From contig NC_134398.1 in assembly GCF_050003625.1 (NCBI RefSeq), forward strand, positions 22,172,622 to 22,236,621: a stretch of DNA of 64,000 bases. The letters are read 5' to 3'. The notes under the pieces are model-generated. The model was not told the DNA's origin, ran no database searches, and saw nothing but the letters and a program-made list of their open reading frames with translations. Numbering within the stretch: position 1 is the stretch's first letter; each line of letters begins with the position of its first letter. This document shows, one piece after another, positions 24,763 through 34,298 of the stretch. The DNA is from Haematobia irritans. Taxonomy: Eukaryota > Arthropoda > Insecta > Diptera > Muscidae. Position numbers and translations under genes: made by a program.

Positions 24763-25190
24763 CTGGAAAGACAAAAAATGTAGCAAAGTTGGTTGAGATT
24801 ATTTTATCTAAAAATATTCTACTCATTATAGATTACAAAATCAAAAAAGTATTAAATTGCTAAGATTACACTGGCTAGGATATCACTGTACAAGTGACAT
24901 GACATGACAAATACTTTGTTAAAATTATATCACTTATGAACGATTGGAGATAGAACTTTGAAATTACGAGCCGTTTGGTGGCCTTACTTCAACCTTGTCA
25001 AATTTTAATTTAATTCTAATTTTCCCTCTAGAGAGCAGTGTTACAACTGTGCCAAAAATGTGATATTTTTGTGACACTAAATGGCATCCTATTAAACATT
25101 TTTGTGCCACCGTACCGTATTTGCTTATAGACATGGCAATTTTATTTAGATTTTTTGGAAATCTCAAGGTATTTTCGGTATACAAATAGG
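24763..25190. other. upstream intron or spacer
   Basis: Contains direct copies of GACATGACATGACA near 24895 and no other recognised feature. Probably the intron upstream of the 5' UTR exon. Confidence 0.35.
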
Positions 25191-25237
25191 CGTGTCGAAT
25201 TTGGTTTATATCGGTTTTGACATAGCCTCCTTATGGG

Positions 25238-25850
25238 TTGCCACTTGTGCCAAAAATAATCTACCAAAATTTGAAGAAAATTTTACCAAGAACTTACCAA
25301 ATTTAAAAAAAAAAAATATTTTAATGTTATTGATCAAATTTTTGTGGTAGTATAAAAAAATGTTGTTTTATTCGAAGGAAATGTATTATATTGAATTTGT
25401 AGAAAATTTTGTCAAAATTTTTATTTCTGTAGAAAATGTTGTCAAAATTGTTATTTCTATAAAAAATGTTGTCAAAATTCTTTTATCTATAAAAAATTTT
25501 GCCAAAGTAGTTATTTCTATAGAAAATTTTATCGAAATTGTTATTTCTAAAATTCAAAATGTCAAAATTTTCCATAGTTATAAAATTTTGACAAAATTTT
25601 ATTTCTATAGAAAATGTTGTAAAAATTTTATTTCTATCAAAAATTTTGTCAAAATTTTATTTCTATAAAAAATTTTGTCAAAATTTTATTTCTATAGAAA
25701 ATTTTATCAACATTTTATTTCTATAGAAAATTTTGTCCAAATTTTATTTTTATAGAAAATTTTGTCCAAATTTTATTTTTATAGAAAATTTTGTCAAAAT
25801 TGTATATCTATAACTTTTTTTATACTTACAATAGGAATGTATCAAAATTA
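25238..25850 (-). mobile_element. array-bearing element with GGTTGCCAC end, copy 1
   Basis: Starts GGTTGCCACTTGTGCCAAAA, then AATAATCTACCAAAATTTGA, then about 120 bp of conserved leader ending AATTTGTAGAAAATTTTG, then 29-bp units (25385-25815). The opposite terminus is missing and mini-me-like remnants follow. Confidence 0.6.
25385..25815 (-). repeat. 29-bp tandem array 7
   Basis: About 15 inverted-orientation units inside the element starting at 25238. Confidence 0.9.
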
Positions 25851-26060
25851 CTATTCCGTTTGTAACACATCGGAATATTTTTATTTCCGACAAAGTCTAT
25901 ATATTATTGATTAGGAGAGATATTATGACAATCTAATGATAGCCGTCTTTCTGTCTGTGGTAATCAGCCTACATTCGAATTTCGTCTATATCGCCTCCTT
26001 ATCGGTCCAACTCCTTATCGGTCCAACTCCTCATATGATTCTTGGGCATCCAGACCACGC
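25851..26060 (-). mobile_element. decayed mini-me-like fragment
   Basis: CTATTCCGTTTGTAACACATCG, AGTCTATATATTATTG and GTCTTTCTGTCTGTGG correspond to the left part of type A elements. A direct duplication of CTCCTTATCGGTCCAA lies near 26010. Heavily diverged. Confidence 0.5.
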
Positions 26061-27325
26061 CTACCACTTGTGCCAAAAATAATCTTCCAAAATTTGAGAA
26101 AATTTTACCAAAAATCTACAAAATTAAAAAAATTTTATTTTGAAGTTGCTGATCAAATTTTTGTGGATAGTATACAAAAATGTTGTTTTATTTGAAGGAA
26201 ATGTTTTATATTGAATCTGTAGAAAATTTTGTCCAAATTTTATTTCGATAGAAATTTTGTCAACCTTTTATTTCTGTAGAAATTTTTTTCAAAATTCTAT
26301 TTCTATAAAAAATTTTGTCAAAATTCTATTTCTATAAAAAATTTTGTTAAAATTCTATTTCTATAAAAATTTTTGTCAAAATTCTATTTTTACATAAATT
26401 TTTGTGGAAATTTTATTTCGATAAAAAATTTTGTCAACATTTTATTTCTATTGAAAACTTTGTCAAAATTTTATTTCTATAGAAAATTTTATTAAAATTT
26501 TATTTCTATACAAAATTTTGTAAAAGTTTTATAACTATCGAAAATTTTGTCAAAATTTTATTTCTACAGAGAATTTTGTCAAAATTTTATTTCTACAGAG
26601 AATTTTGTCAAAATTTTATTTCTATACAAAATTTTGTCAAAATTTTATAACTATCGAAAATTTTGTCAAAATTTTATTTCTACAGAGAATTTTGTCCAAA
26701 TTTTTTTTCTATACAAAATTTTGTCAAAATTTTAAAACTATCGAAAATTTTGTCAAAATTCTATTTCTATAAAAAATTTTGTCAAAATCTATTTCTATAA
26801 AAAATTTTGTCAAAATTCTATTTCTATCAAAAATTTTGTCAAAATTCTATTTCTATAAAAAATTTTGTCAAAATTCTATTTTTACATAAATTTTTGTGCA
26901 AATTTTATTTCGATAGAAAATTTTGTCAACATTTTATTTCTATAGAAAAGTTTGTCAAAATTTTATTTCTATAGAAAATTTTGTTAAAATTTTATTTCTA
27001 TAGAAAATTGTGTAAAAGTTTTATAACTATCGAAAATTTTGTCAAAATTTTATTTCTACAGAGAATTTTGTCAAAATTTTATTTCTATACAAAATTTTGT
27101 CAAAACTTTATATCTATAGAAAATGTTGTCAAAATTTTATTTCTATTGAAAATTTTGTCAAAATGTTGTTTCTTTAGATAATTTTGTCAAAATTTTATTT
27201 CTATAGAAAATTTACCTCTTAATTGGAGAGAAACATTTTGCAAAATACACCAAACCATTAAGAAATCTACCACTCTAGCAAACAGTAAAAAATCTACCAG
27301 AATTTTACTAACCGAGCAGCCATGA
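26061..27325 (-). mobile_element. array-bearing element, copy 2
   Basis: Repeats the leader of copy 1 (CACTTGTGCCAAAAATAATC and AAATGTTGTTTTATTTGAAG). A longer array (26215-27215) follows, then a right flank with AATTTACCTCTTAATTGGAG, AAAAAATCTACCAG and CGAGCAGCC near 27320. The right flank matches that at 47.25-47.39 kb, so this copy is close to full length. Confidence 0.6.
26215..27215 (-). repeat. 29-bp tandem array 8
   Basis: About 34 units. A block with TCTACAGAGAATTTTGTC and ATAACTATCGAAAATTTTG is repeated several times, again giving higher-order periodicity. Confidence 0.9.
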
Positions 27326-28850
27326 TCCCGCAATTTTTATCCAGTTTGTCAAAAACTAAAAATTTTTATTTCACTATAGGTCCAGAAACACATCGAAATA
27401 AAGTTTTAACAAAATTTTCTATAGATATAAAATTTGACAAAATTTTCTATAGAAATAAAATTTTGACAACATTTTTAATTCACTTAAAATTAAAAAATTC
27501 TATCGTAATAAAATTTTGACAAAATTTTCTATCGTAATAAAATTTTGACAAAACTTTCTATCGTAATAAAATGCTGACAACATTTTCAATGGAAATAGAA
27601 TTTGGAGAAAATTTTATACCGAAATAAAATTTTAAGAACATTTTATTCCGAAATAAAATTTTAAGAAAAATTTCTACATAAATGGAATTTTGACAAAAAG
27701 TTTCTATCGAAATAAAATTTTTACAAAATTTTCTATTGAAGTAAAATTTTGACAAAATTTTCTATAGACTTAAAATTGTAGCAAAATTTACTATATACAT
27801 AAAATGTAGAAAAAAATTTTCTATCGAAATAAAATTCTGACAAATTTTCATACCGAAATAAAATTTTAACAATATTTGATACAATTTTCTGTAGAAATAA
27901 ATTTTTGACAAATGTTTCTATAAAAATAAAATGTTGACAAAATTTTCTATAGAAATAGAATTTTGAAAAAATTTTCTATAGAAATAAAATGTTGACAAAA
28001 TTTTCTATAGAAATAAAATTGTAACAAAATTTTCTGTAGAAATAGAATTTTAACATAAAAACATAAAATGCTGAAAACAATTTTCTATCGAAATAAAATT
28101 TTGACAAAATTTTATACCGAAATAAAATTTTAACAAAATTTGATACAATTTCCTGTAGAAATAAAATGTTGACAAATTTTTCTATAAAAATAAAATGTTG
28201 ACAAAATTTTCTATAGAAATAGAATTTTGAGAAAATTTTCTATCGAAATAAAATTTTGACAAAATTTCCTTAAAAAATAAAATTTTGACAAAGTTTTCTA
28301 TTGAAACAAATATAAATTTTCTTTAGAAATAAAATTTTGACAAAAGGTTATATAGAAATAACATTTTAACAAAATATTCTGTAGAAATAGAATTTTAACA
28401 TAAAAACATAAAATGTTGAAAAAAATTACCGAAATAAAATTTTAACAAAATTTGATACAATTTTCTATAGAAATAAAATTTCGAAAAAAAAAATTCTATT
28501 AAAATAAAATGTTGACAATATTTTCTCTAAATTTAATTTCTTCAAAACTTTTAATTTTCCCTTATTCGAAAATTCGTGCAAAACATTTAAAATTCGACAC
28601 ATTTACAATCCAAGAGATATTTATATACCCACTAGGAGGAATTATAATTTATAATATTGGAAGTAATGAAATAAACTTCTGAAATAAAGTTATAAAAAAT
28701 TCTTTCTAAGAGAAAATATTGTTTTCATACTAACCACAAAATTTTGCACAAAATTTTGAAAATAATTTTTTTTTTACATTTGGAAGATTTTTGGTAGATT
28801 TTCTTCAAATTTTGGAAGATTATTTTTTGGCACGAGCAGTGTTTCCAGTA
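27326..28850 (+). mobile_element. array-bearing element, copy 3 (opposite orientation)
   Basis: Array at 27405-28530 in plus orientation. A right end follows with TGGTAGATTTTCTTCAAATT, AAGATTATTTTTTGGCACGA and GCAGTGTTTCC. This is the mirror image of the leader in copies 1 and 2. The left boundary with copy 2 is approximate. Confidence 0.5.
27405..28530 (+). repeat. 29-bp tandem array 9
   Basis: About 38 diverged units, many with TATCGAAATAAAA or TACCGAAATAAAA in place of TATAGAAATAAAA. A block near 27830-27990 recurs near 28080-28250. Confidence 0.9.
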
Positions 28851-29227
28851 TTTTTCTGGCTCTTGTTCCCAAATTATGATGTTTTCGTCCCCAAAAATAC
28901 CCAATTTAAATTTAATTTCCGCACAGGAATAAATCCCCAATACGTGTTGACAATTTTTTTTTTGTTGAAAAAAAAAAAAAAAATAAAATAAAATAAAATA
29001 AAATAAAAAAAATAAAGAAAAAGGCTCTGCTGTAGAAAATCAGCAATAATTTAAAAATTAAAATTTTGTCAAATCCAGTAAGCTGCAATAAGATAAAGAT
29101 TTTGAATCAAAACACCAAGAGACTGGTTATCGTCTCCCAAATGCTGGAGATATTAAAATGGGTGTACGGTCACCTTGTATTTATAAACGAAAATTTATTT
29201 TAAATAATCAAGTGGTAAAATTGGGTG
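28531..29227. other. AT-rich spacer with (AAAAT)n microsatellite
   Basis: Apart from the end of copy 3 up to 28850 and an (AAAAT)n tract at about 28975-29022, no feature is recognised. Confidence 0.5.
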
Positions 29228-29690
29228 GTTGACACGTTGCCAAAGTTGGCAGAATTCTACCAGAAATTGTAAATTTTTTATTGTTTTGTAGATTGGCAGA
29301 ATTTTTGATTGAGAAATAAAATGTTGACAACATTTTCTATAGAAATAAAATTTTCACAAAACTTTCTAAAGAAATAAGATTTTGGCAAAATTGCCTATAG
29401 AAAAAAATTGATAAAATTTTCTATAGAAATCAAATTTTGGCAATATTTTCTAAAAAATAAAATTTTGACAAATTTTTCTATAGAAATAAAATTTTGACAA
29501 AATTTTCTATAGAAATAAAATTTTGTTAAAAAAGATTAAACCGATTTCTTGAAAAAATCTACAAATTTATGGAAATTCCCCACCAAATACCCAAGTCCCC
29601 AACTAAGAAATTTCGTCCCCATTCAGGAAAAAATATCCCCAATTTGGGGAAAAATCCCCAACACTGGGCACGAGTGGCAACCGTGATCTC
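29228..29690 (+). mobile_element. array-bearing element, copy 4, short and with both ends
   Basis: Left end GTTGACACGTTGCCAAAGTTG, then GCAGAATTCTACCAGAAATT. The array is 29310-29532. A non-array stretch with CCCCAA repeats follows. The right end is GGGCACGAGTGGCAACCGTG. GTTGCCA and TGGCAAC at opposite ends make the terminal inverted repeat visible. Confidence 0.6.
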
Positions 29691-30048
29691 AATCTGTTTT
29701 CAAGTCTGAAAGTATCTAAAGGAAATTTTCTATAATAGTTAAATCTGAAAGTATTTGAAGAGATAAGACGTGTTCGTGATTGCTCTGTGTAAATCATAGC
29801 TGTTTAATTGTTTGTATACATTAAACATACCCCATTATTGAACTATTTAATGAAGTTCTGATATAACTTTCACAATAAATACTGTTGGTGCGAATAAATA
29901 AAATATCTAAACAGAAAAATTGAAATAATTTATCCAAAATATATGGTTTGGGTAGCTATTGTACTTGTGCTGGATACAAGAAAATACAAACACGACAAAT
30001 ACAAAAACAACATAAAATAAAAATCTCTGAAAAACAAAGAGAAATAAA

Positions 30049-30984
30049 ATGGAGAGAATGGAGAAAATACAAACTCAAGCTGAACAAGATCAACTATTAT
30101 CAGAGATAATAAATAATAACAACAAACTACATGACGAACTCCTGGATAAACTAACGGCAGTTTCAAAAAGAGAGAGAGAGGAATCATCAAAGACGGAGAG
30201 TGTCTCTAAAACTCCTCGGCTACGAAATGTGGATTCTGATCAACTGTTGAAACAGATAAGAGAAGCTATAAAAGAGAGTGAAGAGAGAATGTACAAATAC
30301 ATAGACAGCAAACTTGAAGGTATAGAATCCAAACTCATTAATAAAATAAATCTGCAATTGCAACGAGTGGATGAGAACATCAACAGCTTAAACCAAAGAG
30401 TTGAAAAGATAGAAACAGATTGCTCAGTTTTATCTAACTTGTTGAATGATGTTGAAACACTAAAAGCCCAACAACGAAAACAGGAAAACTTAAATGTTGC
30501 ATGCGATTTGCGTGTAAATGGCATACCATACAACAGATCGGAGAATTTAAATGAAATATTTAATAATATATGTAATGCCTTGCAAATTAAAACCCCACCA
30601 TATAAGACCATTTATCGTATACCAACTAGAAACAAGAACAATTTCCCAGACTCGACTATAATAATACAACTAATAAGCCCATTTTTTAAAAATAATTTTC
30701 TGAAAACTATTGCTCAGTTTAAAAAAAATACCAAAAGTCCATTGCGTCTTCATCATATTGGTTTTGACTCAGGCAATGTTATTTATGTAAACGAGAATCT
30801 TACTGCAACAAATTTCAAAATTTGTCAAGCAGCAATAAGGCTTAAAAAACAAAAGGCTATTTCATCAGTTTTCTCATACCGTGGACTGATTCATATCAAA
30901 TCGTCACCGGAAGATGATCCGATAAAAGTAGAAGACATATCTAGCTTAAACCAGTTTTTTCGTCCTGCTAACTCTAATGCCTAA
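30049..30984 (+). CDS. LINE ORF1 protein
   Basis: 311 codons, with an alternative ATG three codons in. ORF1 proteins of LINEs bind the element RNA and chaperone it into the target nucleus. Residues about 60-145 are rich in heptads (SEERMYKYIDSKLEGIESKL and NSLNQRVEKIET), a likely trimerising coiled coil. A small fold follows around residue 155 with CDLRVNGIPYNRSENL, resembling the RNA-recognition segment of ORF1p in several LINE clades. The tail is basic, with RLKKQKAISS. No CCHC zinc knuckle is visible, which separates it from classic Jockey and I-type ORF1. The stop is 95 bp before the first ATG of ORF2. Identification rests on position and layout more than on a specific motif. Confidence 0.75.
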   Translation: MERMEKIQTQAEQDQLLSEIINNNNKLHDELLDKLTAVSKREREESSKTESVSKTPRLRNVDSDQLLKQIREAIKESEERMYKYIDSKLEGIESKLINKINLQLQRVDENINSLNQRVEKIETDCSVLSNLLNDVETLKAQQRKQENLNVACDLRVNGIPYNRSENLNEIFNNICNALQIKTPPYKTIYRIPTRNKNNFPDSTIIIQLISPFFKNNFLKTIAQFKKNTKSPLRLHHIGFDSGNVIYVNENLTATNFKICQAAIRLKKQKAISSVFSYRGLIHIKSSPEDDPIKVEDISSLNQFFRPANSNA

Positions 30985-31079
30985 AGTAATGCTTTCGATT
31001 TTTAATTTGTTATTTATACTATATTTTATACATAAACATATTGGAAAAAAGTATCAATACCACTTGTCAAAATCAAAAA

Positions 31080-33923
31080 ATGCGTTGCAAAATCTTATTA
31101 TACATGTCCTTGGGACATAATGAATATGTTTCCAATGACGGATTACGAAACATGTTGCATATATTAACAAAACAAAAATATGGACTTAATATATGTCACA
31201 TAAATGCTCAAAGCTTAACAAGTAAAATTGATGAATTCAAATATATTTTCGAAAATTCAGATATTGACATAATATGCATATCGGAAACGTGGTTTACCAA
31301 GTATGTAGCCGATGGTTTCATATGCGTAGCGGGATACAACGTTTTTAGAAACGACAGAAATATAAGAACAGGAGGAGGTGTAGCAATTTATGTGAAGAGC
31401 AACATATCATGCAAAGTGATAATCAGATCTGGTGAGAATGAAGAGGTGGAATCGATATTTATTGAAACGCTATTGAATGGACAAAAGCTGCTTATTGGTT
31501 GCGTGTATCGACCAAACAAAAACATACCAATCAATAACTTTATTAATTATTTAACTGACGCAGTTGTGCATTATGACGATGTAATAATTAGTGGAGATAT
31601 GAACTCAAATATTATACTTGATGGAAGTCTCATAAACGCAGTTAACTCAGTAGGCCTTTATGCAGTAAATTCAACAAATCCCACACACTTTGCAACAACT
31701 GCTAGTACCTTATTAGATCTATTCCTAGTTAATAACCAGAATAAGATTCTTCTTTATGACCAACTGAGTGCATCATGTTTTTCCAAACATGATTTGATAT
31801 TTATGACGTATGACGTTCAGCGACCTCCTCCAGAAGAAGAAGCGCAGACATTCCTCAATTTCAAAAAAATCAATTACCATCTACTTATGTCGGGACTACA
31901 TTGTATTAACTGGAGAACTATTTATATGATTCAATCTGTTGATGACAAAGTGGACTTTTTAAATAGAAACTTGCAGCATCTTCAAACCCTATCAGTTCCG
32001 CAATGCACAAGAAAAGAGCAACGAGCACACAAAAGCTGGTTTAATAACAATATTCAAAACTTAATAAAATGTCGTGATATTGCTTATAGAAGATGGAAGA
32101 GATTTAAGACGCAAGAGCTACACAATGAGTTCAAAGCACTGCGATCCGAAGTAAACAAAACTATACAAAGAGCAAAAGCAAACCACTATTCAAACAGGTT
32201 TCAGTCTGCGATTAATTCTAAATGTAAATGGAATATAATTAGGGAAATTGGAATTGGAAAAAGTAAGTTCCGTCCTGTTAATGATGACCCCGATCAAATA
32301 AATGAATCGTTTGTTAGTGCGGTTACAACCAATGCAGCAATGAATCTCTCATCAACCTCAGACATTGATGCGACGAATTTTCAACCTCATACAGCTTTTG
32401 AGTTTGCATGTACCAACTATCAAGACATAGTGTTTAGTTGTATGGCAATAAAGTCGAATGCTGCTGGATTTGATAACATATACCCACAGCTCATTAAGAT
32501 TATATTACCACACATCTTACCATATATTACACACCTATTTAACATGATACTAACAACAGGAAATTACCCAAGTGCGTGGAAATATGCAAAAATTATTCCA
32601 ACACCGAAAACATCTGATGAGTATCGTCCAATATCAATTCTTCCATTTCTCTCTAAGGTATTTGAGCGCATAATACATAACCAAATAAGTAAATACTTGA
32701 ATGAGCAAAATCTATTGTCGAGTAGGCAATCTGGTTTCAGACCGAAACATAGCTGTATCACAGCGCTAATTGATGTTACGGAGGAAATAAGGTCTAAATT
32801 GGATGACGGCTTATTATCCTGTTTAGTTCTGTTGGACCACTCAAAGGCGTTTGACTGCGTGGATCATAAGCGACTATGTGCCAAATTGCTAATACTGTAC
32901 AACTTTTCCCATTCAGCATCATCACTTGTCTATAACTACCTCTGTGAGCGTAGTCAGTCTGTTGTTGTTGGAAGCTTAGTATCTAAGCCACTAAATATAA
33001 ATAGAGGTGTTCCGCAAGGATCCATCCTGGGACCACTTCTGTTTTGTATGTACATAAACGATCTCCCATCCAAACTTCGTTACTCTAAGATACATATATA
33101 TGCTGATGATGTACAGCTGTATATCAGTTTTCATAAGTCAATGATACACCAAGGCATCACAAAACTTAATAAAGATTTGACAAATGTACACACCTGGGCT
33201 AATGCAAATGGACTTCTAATAAACCCAAATAAATCGAAGTTTATACTGATTTCAAGTCGTTCGCAAGAGATCACATGTAGCTATCCTGTGTTAATTGGAA
33301 ACCAGAACATAGAACAAGTACCAAAAGCTAAGAACTTGGGCGTTATTATAAACAGTAGCCTTAGATGGAATGATCATATCGTCGCTGCCTCGGGTAAAAT
33401 ATTTGGTATGTTAAGGACATTGTATAAGACACATTTTTATACACCACAGAACATCCGTTCTCTTTTGGCGAAAACGTATCTAATGCCGGTACTACTTTAT
33501 GGTGTGGAAATATTTAGTAAGTGTGATGCAAGAAGCACAAACTGTTTAGAAAGAGCATTCAAGGCAATAACAAGATATGTGTTTGGATTAAGAAGATATG
33601 AAAGTTGTGCTGCTTATTCAAAAAGTTTATACGGTGTAGAGTTTGGCGACCTTCTAAAAATTAAAACACTTACACTGCTACACAAAGTCATATATTTGAA
33701 TGTACCAATATACTTATACGAAAAGCTACAAATCGGCAGATCTAGCAGAAGGATTGTTATAGTTCCGATGCGACATAAATTACTACTTTCTGAATGGCAA
33801 TTCTTCCTAAATTCCGTCCGTCTTTGGAACATCTTACCACCCCAAATACAATTTATCAGCAACGCACACTCTTTCAAAAAAGCATTACATGGATACTATC
33901 AAAATATACTTTTAACTAATTAA
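31080..33923 (+). CDS. LINE ORF2: AP-type endonuclease and reverse transcriptase
   Basis: 947 codons from the first ATG; an in-frame TTG at 31041 precedes it. The apurinic-type endonuclease is at about residues 38-240. Visible catalytic positions are Asn43 in HINAQSL, Glu69 in ISETWF, Asp173 in SGDMNS and His237 in SKHDLIF. The reverse transcriptase follows at about 440-700: LLDHSKAFD with Asp586, GVPQGSILGPLLF from 643, and YADDVQLY with Asp676 and Asp677. The C-terminal region has LERAFKAITRYVFGLRRY and FFLNSVRLWNILPP, typical of CR1-like and Jockey-like elements. It nicks target DNA and copies its RNA at the nick. No RNase H domain is seen. No frameshift or stop was found, so it may be active. 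It could equally be a recently inactivated copy with missense changes. Confidence 0.9.
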   Translation: MRCKILLYMSLGHNEYVSNDGLRNMLHILTKQKYGLNICHINAQSLTSKIDEFKYIFENSDIDIICISETWFTKYVADGFICVAGYNVFRNDRNIRTGGGVAIYVKSNISCKVIIRSGENEEVESIFIETLLNGQKLLIGCVYRPNKNIPINNFINYLTDAVVHYDDVIISGDMNSNIILDGSLINAVNSVGLYAVNSTNPTHFATTASTLLDLFLVNNQNKILLYDQLSASCFSKHDLIFMTYDVQRPPPEEEAQTFLNFKKINYHLLMSGLHCINWRTIYMIQSVDDKVDFLNRNLQHLQTLSVPQCTRKEQRAHKSWFNNNIQNLIKCRDIAYRRWKRFKTQELHNEFKALRSEVNKTIQRAKANHYSNRFQSAINSKCKWNIIREIGIGKSKFRPVNDDPDQINESFVSAVTTNAAMNLSSTSDIDATNFQPHTAFEFACTNYQDIVFSCMAIKSNAAGFDNIYPQLIKIILPHILPYITHLFNMILTTGNYPSAWKYAKIIPTPKTSDEYRPISILPFLSKVFERIIHNQISKYLNEQNLLSSRQSGFRPKHSCITALIDVTEEIRSKLDDGLLSCLVLLDHSKAFDCVDHKRLCAKLLILYNFSHSASSLVYNYLCERSQSVVVGSLVSKPLNINRGVPQGSILGPLLFCMYINDLPSKLRYSKIHIYADDVQLYISFHKSMIHQGITKLNKDLTNVHTWANANGLLINPNKSKFILISSRSQEITCSYPVLIGNQNIEQVPKAKNLGVIINSSLRWNDHIVAASGKIFGMLRTLYKTHFYTPQNIRSLLAKTYLMPVLLYGVEIFSKCDARSTNCLERAFKAITRYVFGLRRYESCAAYSKSLYGVEFGDLLKIKTLTLLHKVIYLNVPIYLYEKLQIGRSSRRIVIVPMRHKLLLSEWQFFLNSVRLWNILPPQIQFISNAHSFKKALHGYYQNILLTN

Positions 33924-34184
33924 TTATTATTATTATTATTATTTTTTTTTTTTTCATAAAGACTATTATTCATTCATGTATTTCAATTATGTATCATTAA
34001 TACTCCTGTGCCAAAAATTTTAATCTCTATTCAACTACATTATATATTTCTTATACTTATTGTTTAAAATTTGCATACATATTTTGTTTTTATCTAAATA
34101 TTGTATATTCTATATAAATTAAACCATTACAAATCACATACGATAACTAAAAGATTTAATCTTGTAGTGTGTGAATGCAAACCT

Positions 34185-34208
34185 AATAAATAAATAAAAT
34201 AAATAAAT
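34185..34208 (+). repeat. LINE 3' terminal (AATA)n tail
   Basis: CCTAATAAATAAATAAAATA and a further AAATAAATC close the element. A simple-repeat tail fits priming by a CR1-like reverse transcriptase. Confidence 0.6.
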
Positions 34209-34298
34209 CGAGTTACTCCACTTAACTGCCCAGTACAGAGTTTGATTTTGCAATGAAATGGGAATAAAATGTTAATTTAACTCTAATTAAAAAAAAAA

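Larger units (their letters stand above)
29930..34210 (+). mobile_element. non-LTR retrotransposon (LINE), two intact ORFs
   Basis: ORF1 (30049-30984) and ORF2 (31080-33923) are followed by a roughly 260-bp AT-rich 3' region ending in a short (AATA/AAATA)n tail at about 34185-34208. The tail is microsatellite-like and not a plain poly-A. The reverse transcriptase YADD context and the C-terminal region with LxNSVRLWNILP fit the CR1/L2/Kiri/Jockey superclade, with CR1-like the best guess. The 5' end is not sharply defined and no target-site duplication was confirmed. Both frames are open end to end, so this is a young copy. Confidence 0.85.

Noticed and set aside
31041..31079. TTG start for LINE ORF2
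   Set aside because: The first ATG at 31080 keeps the whole endonuclease domain; TTG initiation is not usual in animals.
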